DNA from: Corallococcus sp. CA053C
Lineage (GTDB): Bacteria > Myxococcota > Myxococcia > Myxococcales > Myxococcaceae
Direction of reading: 5' to 3'
DNA: 47,669 bases
Assembly: GCF_003611675.1 (NCBI RefSeq)
Contig: NZ_RAWA01000028.1
Span: 1-47,669, forward strand
The translations under genes and the position numbers were made by a program. The notes under the pieces are model-generated. The model had not been told where the DNA came from. It did no database searches and saw nothing but the letters and a program-made list of their open reading frames with translations. Each line of letters begins with the position of its first letter. Positions within the stretch are counted from its first letter, which is position 1. Shown here one piece after another: positions 1 through 11,437 of this stretch.

Positions 1-17
1 CCCCAGGAGGGCCCGCC

Positions 18-845
18 ATGATCGACCTGCACTCACACACCACCGCCAGTGACGGCCAGTACCCGCCCGCGACGCTGGTGGCGCGCGCCGCCGCCGCGGG
101 GGTGACCGTGTTGGCGGTGACGGACCACGACACGGTGGCCGGGCTCGCCGAGGCCCGGGAGGCCGCCCGCGCGCATGGCGTGGAGCTGGTGCCCGGCATC
201 GAGCTGTCCGCCTTCATCCACGGCAAGGAGGCCCACATCCTGGGCCACTTCCTCTCCCCGGAGGACCCGGCCCTGGCGCGCTTCGCGGACCGGCTGCGCG
301 ACGAGCGCACCCACCGCATGGAGGCGATGGTCGCCCGCATGCGCGAGCTGGGCTTCCCGGTGCGCATGGAGCACGTGCTGAAGGTGGCCGGCGACGCGCA
401 GCTGGGGCGGCCCCACCTGGCGCGGGTGCTGGTGAACCAGGGCTGGTGCCTGGACATGAAGGCCGCGTTTGATCGGTTCCTGGGCACGGGCCGCGCCGCG
501 TGGGTGGAGCGCTTCAAGCTGGAGGGCGCGGAGGCCATCCGCCTCATCCGCGACGCGGGCGGCACCGCGACGCTCGCCCACCCCGGCTCGTCGAAGATGG
601 AGCGCGTGGAGATCAAGGCGCTGGCCCAGGCGGGCCTGTCCGGCCTGGAGGTCCTGAGCCAGGACCACAACCCGGGCCTGCGGCAGAAGTACCTGGCGCT
701 CGCGGCGGAGTTCGACCTGGTGCCCACCTTCGGCAGCGACTTCCACGGCGAGGAGGTGTCGCCGGACCACCGCCTGGGCGTCGCCGCCATGCCCCCGGAG
801 CTGTTCCAGAAGCTGCGCACCCGCGCGCCGGGCTCCCGGGCCTGA
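18..845 (+). CDS. PHP-domain phosphoesterase (RNase AM / nucleoside 3',5'-bisphosphatase type)
   Basis: The 275-aa protein carries the complete PHP metal-site pattern: HSH at residues 5-7, TDHDT around residue 36, GIELS around 60, LAHPG near 190 and GSDFHG near 240. The length suits the YciV/TrpH-like subfamily, which removes phosphate from nucleoside 3',5'-bisphosphates or degrades short RNA 5' to 3' (family knowledge). The ATG has an ideal Shine-Dalgarno AGGAGG at 5-10 with 7-nt spacing. It is convergent with the chemoreceptor gene, with 16 bp between the stops. The exact substrate cannot be read from the sequence. Confidence 0.9.
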   Translation: MIDLHSHTTASDGQYPPATLVARAAAAGVTVLAVTDHDTVAGLAEAREAARAHGVELVPGIELSAFIHGKEAHILGHFLSPEDPALARFADRLRDERTHRMEAMVARMRELGFPVRMEHVLKVAGDAQLGRPHLARVLVNQGWCLDMKAAFDRFLGTGRAAWVERFKLEGAEAIRLIRDAGGTATLAHPGSSKMERVEIKALAQAGLSGLEVLSQDHNPGLRQKYLALAAEFDLVPTFGSDFHGEEVSPDHRLGVAAMPPELFQKLRTRAPGSRA

Positions 846-861
846 GGGCGCGTCGCGTCCG

Positions 862-2409
862 TCAGGAGCGCGGCTGCTGGGTCTTGAAGCGGCTCGTCAC
901 GGCGGTGAGCCCTTCGGCGACGGCCTGGAGGTCCTGGGCGATGCGCGTGGTGCGGCCGGTGGCGTCCACGCCCTGCTTCACCAGGTCCGCCACGTTGCGA
1001 GCCCCCTGCACCGCCTGCTCGCTGGACTGACGCTGCTGCCGCGTGGCGATGGTGATCTGCCGCGCCGCCTCGCTGGTGCCCCGCGCCAGGTCCACGATGC
1101 GCAGGAAGACGGCGGACGCCTGCTCGGCCACCTCCACGCCCCGGTCGCTCGTGGCCATGCCCACGCGCGCCTTGGACGCGGCCTCCTCGCCGGAGTCCTG
1201 CACCTTCTCCACGATGCGGGCGATGTCGCGCGCGGACGCGGACACGTTCTCCGCCAGCTTCCGCATCTCCGCGGCCACCAGGGAGAAGCCCCGGCCCACG
1301 TCGCCCGCCTTGGTGCCCTCCAGCGCCGCGTTGAGCGCCAGCAGGTCGCTGCGCTCCGCCACCTGGTTGATGACCTGGGCGATCTTGGAGACCTGCTGCA
1401 GGTCCTTGTTCAACCCCACGATGGCGTCCGCCACGCCCTTGGATTCGATGCGGATGTCGCTGATGCCGCCCACCACCTGGGCCACCACCGCCATCGCCTC
1501 GGCGACCGCGTCATGGGTGCGCCGCGCGCTCGTCTCCACCACCTCCGTGGAGGAGGAGATCTGCTCGGCGGTGCGGCTCAGCTCCTCGAACGTCGCGGCG
1601 ATCTGCTGCGCGTACGCGGCCTGCTGGCTGATGACGTGCTCCTGATCCGCGGAGGCGCCCATGAGGCCGCGCGACGCGCTGGACAGCTGCTCCGTGCGCG
1701 ACACCAGCTCCATCACCGTGGAGCGCAGCGTGCCCAGCATCTCGTTGAAGGAGGTCGCCATCAGGCGCACCTCGCCGGCGGCGGACACGTCCAACTCCCC
1801 CCGGGACACGTCGCCCCGGGCCACGTCGCGCGCCACCTGCGTCACGCGCGCCACGGGGTCCGCGATGGCGCGGCTGATGATGACGGCCAGGCCCAGGCCC
1901 AGCACCGCGGCGCCCAGGTAGCCCAGGAGCGAGTATCCCTCCGTCGCCGACACCGCGGCCCGCACCTCCTCCGTGCCGAAGCCCGCGCGGTACACGAGCC
2001 CGCCGTGCTCGCAGCGCACCACCACCGCCTCCGGAAGCCGCGCCACCGCGCAGCCACCGGACTGGGGCGTCACCGGCTGCGACAGGATGGACGTCACGTT
2101 GCCCCGGGCGTCCACCACCGTCCCGTCCGCGCGGGACAGCTCCTGGAACAGGAGGGTGAAGCCGCCGGACTCCACCTGGGAGAAGACGTCGGCGCGGCGC
2201 GCGCGGGCATCCGGCGCGGAGTCCGGGAGGAGGAGCGCCGGGTGCCGGGACACCAGCGTCGCCACCGTCACGGCCCGCTGCGCCAGGATCTCCAGCGCGG
2301 CGGTGCGCTGCCGGGCCGGGAAGTACACCCCGCTGAAGAACACCACCGCGAGGCACGGGAGCAGCACCGCGATCGCCACCTGCATCCGCAAGCTCAGACG
2401 CCCCCACAT
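862..2409 (-). CDS. Methyl-accepting chemotaxis protein (membrane chemoreceptor)
   Basis: The 515-aa protein has transmembrane helix 1 at about residues 9-28, a periplasmic sensing segment of about 130 residues containing Cys110 and Cys123, transmembrane helix 2 at about 160-180, a HAMP domain (about 181-235) and a long cytoplasmic coiled coil. The signalling hairpin tip reads ERSDLLALNAALEG and is followed by AGDVGRGFSLVAAEMRKLAE, the CheA/CheW contact region. No CheR-docking pentapeptide is visible at the C-terminus. No che genes are nearby, so it is an orphan receptor whose pathway partner is unknown. The ligand is unknown; the small periplasmic domain with two cysteines is not one I can name. 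Confidence 0.92.
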   Translation of the reverse strand: MWGRLSLRMQVAIAVLLPCLAVVFFSGVYFPARQRTAALEILAQRAVTVATLVSRHPALLLPDSAPDARARRADVFSQVESGGFTLLFQELSRADGTVVDARGNVTSILSQPVTPQSGGCAVARLPEAVVVRCEHGGLVYRAGFGTEEVRAAVSATEGYSLLGYLGAAVLGLGLAVIISRAIADPVARVTQVARDVARGDVSRGELDVSAAGEVRLMATSFNEMLGTLRSTVMELVSRTEQLSSASRGLMGASADQEHVISQQAAYAQQIAATFEELSRTAEQISSSTEVVETSARRTHDAVAEAMAVVAQVVGGISDIRIESKGVADAIVGLNKDLQQVSKIAQVINQVAERSDLLALNAALEGTKAGDVGRGFSLVAAEMRKLAENVSASARDIARIVEKVQDSGEEAASKARVGMATSDRGVEVAEQASAVFLRIVDLARGTSEAARQITIATRQQRQSSEQAVQGARNVADLVKQGVDATGRTTRIAQDLQAVAEGLTAVTSRFKTQQPRS

Positions 2410-2445
2410 GTCGGCTGCTCCCCAGGCGATGATCGGAAAGGGGTG

Positions 2446-2474
2446 ACGCTAGGCGTGGCCCCGGCGAGCGTCAA
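2446..2474 (-). promoter_or_regulatory. Promoter of the chemoreceptor gene
   Basis: On the minus strand TTGACG (2474-2469) and TAGCGT (2451-2446) are separated by exactly 17 nt. This predicts a leader of about 30 nt before the ATG at 2409, which has GGGGAG upstream as a ribosome-binding site. The match to the sigma-70 consensus is good at -35 and of the TAnnnT type at -10. Confidence 0.6.
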
Positions 2475-2549
2475 ACGCAGGCGGGATGAAGGCGGCAATT
2501 CGGCCGTCTTCTCAAGGGGTTGGCGCTCCGGGGGCGGGGGCGTTTCCCT

Positions 2550-2579
2550 TTGACACGGCGCCCGGGGAGTCATTAGGTT
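2550..2579 (+). promoter_or_regulatory. Promoter of nuoAB, almost leaderless
   Basis: A perfect TTGACA (2550-2555) is followed 18 nt later by TAGGTT (2574-2579; TTAGGT if 17 nt). The predicted transcription start falls at about 2586, and the nuoA ATG is at 2589. No purine-rich Shine-Dalgarno precedes the ATG. Confidence 0.55.
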
Positions 2580-2588
2580 CCGCGCCCG

Positions 2589-2957
2589 ATGACTACACCC
2601 CTCGCACCGTACCTGCCGCTGGCGGTGGTGCTCCTGCTGGCCGGCGTCCTCGCGATGATCATCCCGCAGGTCACCAGCCGCCTGGGCCCCAAGCGCCCGA
2701 GCAGCACCAAGTCGGCCCCCTTCGAAGCAGGCTCGGAGTCGAGCGGTCCGGCCCGCCAGCGCTTCGCCGTGAAGTTCTACGTGATCGCGCTTCTGTTCAT
2801 CGTGTTCGACGTGGAAGCGGTGTTCCTGTACCCCTGGGCGGTGAACTTCCAGGCGCTCGGCTGGTTCGGCTACACGGAGATGTTGGTTTTCGCGTCGACC
2901 CTGGTCGTGGGCCTTATCTACGTCTGGAAGAAGGGCGCCCTGGACTGGGAGAGCTGA
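2589..2957 (+). CDS. nuoA: NADH-quinone oxidoreductase subunit A
   Basis: The 122-aa protein of normal length has three transmembrane helices (about residues 8-28, 63-83 and 92-112). The conserved loop begins PFEAGSESSGPARQRF and the second helix carries the acidic IVFDVEAVFLYPWAV motif typical of NuoA/ND3. It is part of the proton-pumping membrane arm, at the junction with the peripheral arm. It is followed 6 bp later by nuoB. The start has no Shine-Dalgarno and lies about 3 nt from the predicted transcription start, so translation may be leaderless. Confidence 0.95.
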   Translation: MTTPLAPYLPLAVVLLLAGVLAMIIPQVTSRLGPKRPSSTKSAPFEAGSESSGPARQRFAVKFYVIALLFIVFDVEAVFLYPWAVNFQALGWFGYTEMLVFASTLVVGLIYVWKKGALDWES

Positions 2958-2963
2958 GGAATC

Positions 2964-3527
2964 ATGGCTGACACCGACATTGCTCCAATCATGGTCACCC
3001 GCCGGGAGGAGGCCACGGGCTTCTTCCAGAAGCTGGTGTCCAAGGGCCTGGGTTGGGCCCGCAAGTACTCCCTCTTCACGTACCCGTACGCCACCGCCTG
3101 CTGCGGCATGGAGTACATGTCCGTGGCCGCCAGCCGGCACGACATCTCGCGCTTCGGCGCGGAGTTCCCGCGCTTCTCGCCGCGCCAGGCGGACCTGCTG
3201 ATGGTGGTGGGCACCATCAACCTGAAGCAGGCCCCCATCCTCAAGCGCGTCTACGAGCAGATGACCGAGCCCAAGTGGGTCGTCGCGTTCGGCGTGTGCG
3301 CGTCCTCGGGCGGCTTCTACGACAACTACGCGGTGCTCCAGGGCATCGACCGCATCATCCCGGTGGACGTCTACATCCCCGGCTGCCCGCCCCGTCCGGA
3401 GCAGGTGCTGGACGGCCTGATGCTGCTCCAGGAGAAGATCGGCAACCAGGTGCACCGGCTGCGCGACACCGGCCAGCCCAACCAGACGGCGTCCGACCAC
3501 GCCCGCATGCTGTCCGCGGGCAAGTAG
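2964..3527 (+). CDS. nuoB: NADH-quinone oxidoreductase subunit B
   Basis: The 187-aa protein has the tandem Cys-Cys of TACCGMEYM, the GVCASSGG motif and the PGCPPRPE motif. Together these supply the four ligands of cluster N2, the last [4Fe-4S] cluster before quinone. Length and motif spacing are normal. It sits 6 bp after nuoA and is closed by a strong hairpin terminator, so nuoAB form a two-gene transcript separate from the other complex I genes here. Confidence 0.96.
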   Translation: MADTDIAPIMVTRREEATGFFQKLVSKGLGWARKYSLFTYPYATACCGMEYMSVAASRHDISRFGAEFPRFSPRQADLLMVVGTINLKQAPILKRVYEQMTEPKWVVAFGVCASSGGFYDNYAVLQGIDRIIPVDVYIPGCPPRPEQVLDGLMLLQEKIGNQVHRLRDTGQPNQTASDHARMLSAGK

Positions 3528-3554
3528 CCGTCGTCTACCATCGCTGTGTCCGAA

Positions 3555-3609
3555 CGGGCCCCGCGCCGCCTCTCTCACAAGAGGCGGGTGTCGGGGCCCG
3601 CGGCGTTTT
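3555..3609 (+). terminator. Rho-independent terminator after nuoB
   Basis: An outer 9-bp stem (CGGGCCCCG at 3555-3563 with CGGGGCCCG at 3592-3600) and an inner 7-bp stem (3566-3572 with 3581-3587) form a long hairpin. A short T-run follows at 3606-3609. Its 3' side also lies just beyond the stop of the minus-strand thioesterase gene, so it may serve both directions. Confidence 0.75.
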
Positions 3610-3614
3610 GACGG

Positions 3615-4088
3615 CTACCAGCGGTGGTACGCGGGGTGGCCTTCCTTCACCGCGACGAAGGTGCCCCGGCAGGTGGCCGTCACCTTGCCGCCCGCGGTGA
3701 GGGTGCCCTCGACGACGACGCGGTCGCCCTGGATGTCCACGGGCTTCGCGGACAGGTGCACCGGCCCGGCCATGGGCGTGGGGCGCTTGAGGACGATGGC
3801 GTAGTCCGCGGTGACGGTGCACGGCGGGGACGCCGCGCCCTGCCCCTTCATCAGGTGGTACGCCGCCGTCCAGTTGCAGTGACAGTCCAGCAGCGCGCCG
3901 ATGATGCCGCCATTGAGCACGCCCGGGAACGCCTGGTGGTGCTCCTGCGGCGTCCAGTCCGCGACGACGAGCTCACCCTCCACGCGGCTGCGGATGCGCA
4001 GCCCCTTCGGGTTGGCCGGGCCACACCCGAAGCAGGCGTTGTGGGGGGCGTACGTTTCCTGGAGGCCGGGGGTTTCGGTCGTCGACAT
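3615..4088 (-). CDS. Hotdog-fold thioesterase (PaaI-like)
   Basis: The 157-aa protein opens with the [15 protein letters not shown] pattern seen in PaaI-type acyl-CoA thioesterases. It then has the central hotdog helix motif HHQAFPGVLNGGIIGALLD and a row of beta strands ending at HPAYHRW. It probably hydrolyses an acyl-CoA, substrate unknown. The ATG at 4088 was chosen because homology starts there; the longer open frame is not family-like. The first 116 bp overlap the end of the upstream membrane phosphatase-superfamily gene in another frame, so the two are probably cotranscribed. Confidence 0.85.
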   Translation of the reverse strand: MSTTETPGLQETYAPHNACFGCGPANPKGLRIRSRVEGELVVADWTPQEHHQAFPGVLNGGIIGALLDCHCNWTAAYHLMKGQGAASPPCTVTADYAIVLKRPTPMAGPVHLSAKPVDIQGDRVVVEGTLTAGGKVTATCRGTFVAVKEGHPAYHRW

Positions 4089-6171
4089 GGCCGGCGACTC
4101 TACGTGAAGCGGACTCCGGGGCGCGCTCCCGCACATCGTCCAGCCAGGCCGCCAGGGCCTCCGCGTCCGCCCCTTCACACTCGCCGGAGCAGGTCCGCCG
4201 CACGCTGCCGTCCGCCTGCGGCCGATCCACCCACCAGCGCCGGCCGTCGAAGGCGCCCGCGTCCTTCTCCCGCAGCACCGCCGCGTCCGCCACGTCGCCC
4301 ATCTCCACCACGCCATCCGGTCGCAGCCGGTACGCGTCGAAGGTGCGCGGCGCGCCGGGCCAGTGGCCGGGGTCGAAGACCTCCGGGCTCACGTGCGTGT
4401 AGCCCGTCTCCGCGTACAGGGGCGCGAGCGGCCGGTCCTCGCCTCTCAACAGCGGCGTGAGCGAAGCACCGTCCGCCTCCGGCAGCGCGGGCAGGCCGGA
4501 CAGCTCCAAGAGCGTGGGCCCCACGTCCACCAGTCGCGCCAGCGCGTCGACCTCCGCGGGCCCCAGGCCGCGTCCGCCGGGCGGCTTCACCGCGAGCAGG
4601 ATGCGGTTCTCCTCGTCGCCCAGGCGCGCGCCGTGCACGGACGTGGCGCCCGCGAGGTCCGGCCGGTCCGCGTAGAAGCTCTCGCCGTGATCCGACAGCA
4701 GCACGACGAGCGCGTCGTCGTAGCGGCCGGAGCGACGGAGCGCGTCCAGCAGCGTCCCCACCTGCGCGTCCGCCTGCGCGAGCAGCTCGTCGTAGAGCCC
4801 CTCGGAGCCCTCGCGCGTCCACGCCCCCTTCGCGCCCGGCGCCACCGGAGCGAAGTGCATCCGCAGCCGGCGCTCCAGGGGTTCGGTCGGGGGCAGGTAG
4901 CGGCGGTAGAACGGGTACACCGGGTCGCCCGGGAAGTGCGCCGCCGTGGCGTGGAAGGCGAAGAGCAGCGGGCCTGACGCCGCTTCGTTCACGAGCCCCT
5001 GGGACAGGCGCTCGGCGTAGCCCATCGGATCATGGATGCCCGCGAGCGCACGGTTGTCGATGAACTCCGGCACCCACGCGGCGCCGAGCGTGTTGTCCGC
5101 GAAGAGGCCCAGCGCCCGGTAGCGCAGCTTCTCCAGCGCGAAGTTGAGCGCGCCGCGCGGCGGCTGCCAGCGCTGCGTGAAGCCGGAGGCCGGGCCCTCG
5201 AAGTGGAAGCGCGAGCAGTCGGTCGCGAACACCGTGCGCCACCCGGCCTGCGAGAACCGATCCGCGAACGTGGGCGCCAGCACCACGCGCGCGTCGGACG
5301 TCAGCGGGTAGCGCACGCCGGTGCGGTACGGCCAGCGCGCGGTGAGCAGCGAGCGCCATGCGGGCTCCGTCTGCGCCACCGGCGTATAGGCCCGCGTGAA
5401 GAGCGTCGCGTCCTGGAGGAAGCGCTCGACGTGGGGGGCCACCCCGCGCCCCGTGGGGCCCAGCCGGTCCGGCCGGAACGCATCAATGCCGATGACGACC
5501 ACCAGCGGTTGCCGGCCCGAGGGCGCCACGGAGCGCCTTCCCTGGCCCGCGACCACGACGAGGGCCACCACGGCTCCCACGGCCACCAGGGCCCCTGCCC
5601 AGAAGCGCCCTCCCCGCCCGGCCTCCGGAACCGAAGCCCCGGACGCAGCGCGACGGCGCAGCGCCAACACGCCCCGCGCGCCCAGCACCGCGAGGTGGAC
5701 CCCCACCCACGCCCCGGCCGCCGCGCGCGCCTGCCACGGCTCTCCGTGATCCACCAGCCACGCCAGCACGGGCCTCAGCGTGGGCAGGTCGTCGAAGAGC
5801 GCGGGCCTCGCGAGGGCCCGGTCCCACGCCCAGAACAGGAACAGCGCCACCCAGTGCAGGACCGTCGCACCCGCCGCCCTCCAGCCTCCCCGCCGCGTCC
5901 AGGCGAGGGCCAGCACCGCCGCGCCAAGCCCCAGCAGACCTCCCACGACGACGTAGACGGTGGCCACGCGCAGGACGACGCCCGGCAGCAGCGGACGCAC
6001 CGCCGCCGCGAGCGCCGCGTAGGGACCATCCAGCGGGATGTCCACGCCCACGACCCCGGCCTTGAGCAGCCAGGCCGTCTCCGCGACAAACAACAGGAGC
6101 CCCAACGAGGCGCCCAGGGCCAGGCGCCCGGACGCAGCGCGGAGCAAGGAAGCAACGGACCGCACGGACAT
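3973..6171 (-). CDS. Membrane-anchored alkaline-phosphatase-superfamily enzyme (sulfatase-like)
   Basis: The 732-aa protein has about five hydrophobic helices in its first 230 residues, then a periplasmic catalytic domain. Its motifs are [12 protein letters not shown] (metal Asp), [15 protein letters not shown] (nucleophile region), LLSDHGESF and [13 protein letters not shown]. The nucleophile region lacks the C/S-x-P-x-R motif needed for formylglycine. A Thr nucleophile and phosphoester or phosphotransferase chemistry, as in LtaS or EptA relatives, is therefore more likely than true sulfatase activity. The ATG at 6171 precedes the first membrane helix. The frame runs 116 bp into the thioesterase gene; the last 38 or so residues look unlike a conserved domain. 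Confidence 0.8.
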   Translation of the reverse strand: MSVRSVASLLRAASGRLALGASLGLLLFVAETAWLLKAGVVGVDIPLDGPYAALAAAVRPLLPGVVLRVATVYVVVGGLLGLGAAVLALAWTRRGGWRAAGATVLHWVALFLFWAWDRALARPALFDDLPTLRPVLAWLVDHGEPWQARAAAGAWVGVHLAVLGARGVLALRRRAASGASVPEAGRGGRFWAGALVAVGAVVALVVVAGQGRRSVAPSGRQPLVVVIGIDAFRPDRLGPTGRGVAPHVERFLQDATLFTRAYTPVAQTEPAWRSLLTARWPYRTGVRYPLTSDARVVLAPTFADRFSQAGWRTVFATDCSRFHFEGPASGFTQRWQPPRGALNFALEKLRYRALGLFADNTLGAAWVPEFIDNRALAGIHDPMGYAERLSQGLVNEAASGPLLFAFHATAAHFPGDPVYPFYRRYLPPTEPLERRLRMHFAPVAPGAKGAWTREGSEGLYDELLAQADAQVGTLLDALRRSGRYDDALVVLLSDHGESFYADRPDLAGATSVHGARLGDEENRILLAVKPPGGRGLGPAEVDALARLVDVGPTLLELSGLPALPEADGASLTPLLRGEDRPLAPLYAETGYTHVSPEVFDPGHWPGAPRTFDAYRLRPDGVVEMGDVADAAVLREKDAGAFDGRRWWVDRPQADGSVRRTCSGECEGADAEALAAWLDDVRERAPESASRRVAGHVDDRNPRPPGNVRPPQRLLRVWPGQPEGAAHPQPRGG

Positions 6172-6323
6172 GGCCCCTGCGTCTACCCTGCCCGGGCCTT
6201 TCCTGGCCACGTTTGTGTTCCTCCGGCCTTTCCGGAACTCCCGGAGGTGCGTGCAGGGCCTCCCCGTTGCAAGATGGCGCCGGATTGTTCCAGGTCGATG
6301 CCTTGTTCGGCCGGGGGGCCCCC

Positions 6324-7598
6324 TTGTCTTCCAACACCACGCCCAGTGACAGCCTCCAGCAGTCCGTGCGCCGAGCACTCGACGTGGAGCGTCAAGCCAA
6401 CGGCCGCCATCTGGCGTGGGTGCGCCTGGCCGCGGTGGGCGTCCTCTTCGCGATGACGGTCTACCTGGGCCGCGGGCGCGACCTGCACGACTGGGACGTC
6501 TACCTGGGGCCGTTCGCGCTGTACCTCGTCTGCACCGCGTTCGTGGCCGTGGCCGTGACGGCGTCCACGCGCATGTCCCGCTGGGCGTCGCTGTCCGTCG
6601 CGTTCGTGGACGTCCCCGCGGTGTACGCGCTGCAGCACCTGGCCCTGCCGGTGTCTCCTTCCCCGGGCGGCGTGGCCGGCTTCACGCTGGGCATCTTCGC
6701 GGCGCTGGTGCTGCTGTCCGCGCTGAGCCTGCGCCGCTCCGTCACCCTGCTCGTCACGGCGTTCGCCATCGTCGCGGAGGTGCTGCTCCAGCGCGAGGCC
6801 GCCATCGGCGTGGGCGCCCAGGTGGCCGGCGCGGTGATGCTGGGCATGACGGCGGCGGGCGCGGCCCGGCTGCTCCAGCGGATCCGCCTGCTGTCCGCCG
6901 CGGTCACGCAAGAGGAGCTCCAGCGCGCGCGGCTGGGCCGCTACTTCTCCCCCGCCGTCGCCGAACGCCTCCAGGACCGCGACACCCCCACCCCGGAGCT
7001 GCGCGAGGTGTCGGTGCTCTTCGCGGACGTGCGCGACTTCACCTCGCTGAGCGAACGGCTGCCCCCCGAGCAGGTGGTCACCATCCTCAACGAGTACTAC
7101 GGGCGCATGGTGGAGGTCGTGTTCCGTCACGGCGGAACGCTGGACAAGTTCATCGGGGACGCACTCATGGTGTACTTCGGCGCGCCCCTGCCGGACGCAC
7201 ACCACGCCCGGAGCGCCACCCGGTGCGCGCTGGACATGGTGCGGGAGCTGGAGGCGGTCAACGCCGAGCGCGCCGCCCGGGGCGAGCAGGGCCTGCGCAT
7301 GGGCGTGGGCGTGCACTCGGGCCCGGTGGTGCTGGGCAACATCGGTTCGCCATCCCGGCGCCTGGAGTACACCGCCATTGGCGACACGGTGAACCTGGCC
7401 AACCGCATCGAGCGGCTGACCAAGGGCTTCGGGGTGCCGGTGCTCGTCTCCCAGGCGACCCGCGAGCGGGCCGGTGACGCCTTCCGCTGGGCCCCCGCTC
7501 CCACCGCCATCGTCCCCGGCAAGAGCCAGCCCGTGGTGACGTTCATCCCCGTCGTCGACGAGGGTACCCCGGCCATGGGGCCCGGAGCGGCAGCCTGA
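6324..7598 (+). CDS. Membrane class III adenylate/guanylate cyclase
   Basis: About six N-terminal transmembrane helices are followed by a C-terminal class III cyclase domain with all key residues. These are the metal Asp in [13 protein letters not shown], substrate Lys and second metal Asp in [11 protein letters not shown], and Thr, transition-state Asn and Arg in [16 protein letters not shown]. The Lys/Thr pair favours ATP. The frame is open back to a TTG at 6213, but that start leaves only 41 bp for a divergent promoter. The TTG at 6324 has GGGGGG 6 nt upstream, so I prefer it (424 aa), with limited certainty. It separates nuoAB from nuoCDGHI on the same strand. Confidence 0.88.
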   Translation: MSSNTTPSDSLQQSVRRALDVERQANGRHLAWVRLAAVGVLFAMTVYLGRGRDLHDWDVYLGPFALYLVCTAFVAVAVTASTRMSRWASLSVAFVDVPAVYALQHLALPVSPSPGGVAGFTLGIFAALVLLSALSLRRSVTLLVTAFAIVAEVLLQREAAIGVGAQVAGAVMLGMTAAGAARLLQRIRLLSAAVTQEELQRARLGRYFSPAVAERLQDRDTPTPELREVSVLFADVRDFTSLSERLPPEQVVTILNEYYGRMVEVVFRHGGTLDKFIGDALMVYFGAPLPDAHHARSATRCALDMVRELEAVNAERAARGEQGLRMGVGVHSGPVVLGNIGSPSRRLEYTAIGDTVNLANRIERLTKGFGVPVLVSQATRERAGDAFRWAPAPTAIVPGKSQPVVTFIPVVDEGTPAMGPGAAA

Positions 7599-7689
7599 GC
7601 CTGTGGCGCCTGTCTGCCACCCGGCAGGGGGTGGATCGCGACGCGGGCTACTGGGCCACCTAAGTGGCCTACATGGTTGAGGGTTTACG

Positions 7690-7719
7690 TTGACGCGTCC
7701 CGCGAACGGTCCTTATAAA
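7690..7719 (+). promoter_or_regulatory. Promoter of the nuoCDGHI unit
   Basis: TTGACG (7690-7695) and TATAAA (7714-7719) are separated by 18 nt, or 17 if TTATAA is used. This is the best sigma-70 match in the window. It gives a leader of about 30 nt to the nuoC start, with GAGG at 7744-7747 as Shine-Dalgarno. Confidence 0.75.
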
Positions 7720-7754
7720 GCCGCGGTTTCCTCTGTCGTAGATCGAGGCCCCCC

Positions 7755-8288
7755 TTGAGCATTTTCGCGTTGGACCGGGTCGCCGCCCAGTTTCCCGAGG
7801 CGGTCGCGGAGCGCTATGTCGACCGCGCTGGCGGAGCCTGGGCCGTCATCCATGCGGAGTGGCTGCCGAAGGTCGCCACGTTCCTGAAGATGGACCCGGA
7901 GCTGGACTTCAAGCTGTTCGGCTCCGCGGACGCCGTGGACCGGCTGCACCTGGCGGAGAACGATCCGCGCTTCGAGATCGTCTACTTCCTCTACTCGCTC
8001 AGCCGGAAGGAGCACGTGCGGCTGAAGGTGCGCGTCACGGAGACGCGTCCGGAGGTCCCCTCCCTCACGCCGCTGTACCGCGGCGCGAACTGGTGGGAGC
8101 GCCTGGCGTTCGACTTCTACGGCATCCGCTTCGTGGACCACCCGGACCTGCGCCGCATCCTGCTGTACGACGAGTTCCAGGGTCACCCCCTGCGCAAGGA
8201 CTACGCGCTGCGCGACCGCCAGCCGCTGATCCCCGAGCGCCCCATCAAGGACATCTTCCGCGGCCCCGGCACCAGCGGCGTCGCCTGA
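7755..8288 (+). CDS. nuoC: NADH-quinone oxidoreductase subunit C
   Basis: The 177-aa protein of typical NuoC length ends with the 30-kDa-subunit signature: ERLAFDFYGIRFVDHPDLRRIL, then GHPLRKDYALRDRQP. It belongs to the peripheral (Q-module) arm. The start is TTG with GAGG 7 nt upstream; no ATG or GTG fits better. It is the first gene after a near-consensus promoter, and nuoD follows 13 bp later. It is a stand-alone subunit, not fused to NuoD as in E. coli. Confidence 0.95.
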   Translation: MSIFALDRVAAQFPEAVAERYVDRAGGAWAVIHAEWLPKVATFLKMDPELDFKLFGSADAVDRLHLAENDPRFEIVYFLYSLSRKEHVRLKVRVTETRPEVPSLTPLYRGANWWERLAFDFYGIRFVDHPDLRRILLYDEFQGHPLRKDYALRDRQPLIPERPIKDIFRGPGTSGVA

Positions 8289-8301
8289 CGAGACCTCCCC
8301 C

Positions 8302-9554
8302 ATGGCCGACAGCCACAAGCCCGAAGCGCAGAGCTACAACCCCGACACGGATGGGTTCGCCCACGAGGAGTCGGAGCTCGAGTCCCATCTCCAGTCGAAG
8401 CACATGGTCATCAACATGGGCCCCTCCCACCCGGCCACGCACGGCACCGTGCGGCTGAAGGTGGAGCTGGAGGGCGAGACCATCGTCAAGATCGATCCGG
8501 AGATCGGCTTCCTCCACCGCGGCTTCCAGAAGAGCTGCGAGAACGTCACCTGGACGCAGTGCCTGCCGTACACGGACCGGCTCAACTACCTGTCCGCGAT
8601 GATGAACAACTTCGGGTTCCTCAACGCCGTGGAGAAGCTCATCGGCCTGGAGATCCCCGAGCGCGCCCAGTACATCCGCGTCATCGGCAGCGAACTGCAC
8701 CGGCTCACCGACCACCTGACGTGCGTGGGCGCCACCGGCCTGGAGATGGGCGGCTTCGCGCCGTTCCTCTACGGCATGGAGGCGCGCGAGCTGCTCCAGG
8801 ACCGCGTCACGGAGCTCACCGGCGCGCGTCTCACCACCAGCTTCGGCCGCGTGGGCGGCATCAACCGCGACCTGCCCGAGGGCTGGGTGGAGAAGGTCCA
8901 CAAGACCCTCACCCGCACGGAGGAGCTGCTCCAGGAGATGGACGGGCTGCTCACGCGCAACCGCATCTTCGTGGACCGCACCAAGGGCACCGGCGTCATC
9001 ACCGCCGCGGACGCCATCGACTACGGCTGGACGGGCCCCGCGCTGCGCGCGTGCGGCGTGGACCACGACCTGCGCAAGACGCACCCGTACTGGGTCTACG
9101 AGCGCTTCGACTTCGACGTGGTGGTGGGCGAGCACGGCGACAACTACGACCGCTACCTCGTGCGCCTGGAAGAGATGCGCCAGTCCATCCGCATCCTGCG
9201 GCAGGCGCTGGACACCATCCCGGCGGGTCCCATCATCGTGGACGACTGGCGCATCGCGCTGCCGCCCAAGCCGGAGGTGTACGGCACCATCGAAGGCGTG
9301 ATGGCGCACTTCAAGCTGGTGATGGAGGGCATCCAGGTGCCCCCCGGTGAAGTCTACGACGCCACCGAGGCCTCCAACGGCGAGCTCGGCTGGTACCTGG
9401 TGAGCGATGGCCGCGGTCGTCCGTACAAGGTCCACGTCCGCGCCCCGGGCTTCCCGGTGCTGGCGGCGCTGCCGCACATCATCCAGGGCAAGATGCTGGC
9501 GGACCTCGTTCCCACCTTTGACACCATCAACATGATCGGCGGCGAGGTCGAGCA

Positions 9555-9558
<4 letters not shown>
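8302..9558 (+). CDS. nuoD: NADH-quinone oxidoreductase subunit D
   Basis: The 418-aa, 49-kDa-type subunit has the quinone-site loop HPATHGTVRLKVELEGE, then IGFLHRGFQKSCEN, PYTDRLNY, the Gly-rich DLPEGW region and a C-terminus ending TINMIGGEVEQ. It forms the quinone pocket with NuoB. Residues 1-30 are a hydrophilic extension. The stop overlaps the GTG of nuoG (GTGA), so the two are translationally coupled. Confidence 0.96.
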
Positions 9559-11435
<1,877 letters not shown>

Positions 11436-11437
11436 CC

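Noticed and set aside
6213-6323. Upstream TTG extension of the membrane cyclase gene
   Set aside because: The added residues are not family-like, no Shine-Dalgarno precedes 6213, and too little room would be left for a promoter between the divergent genes.
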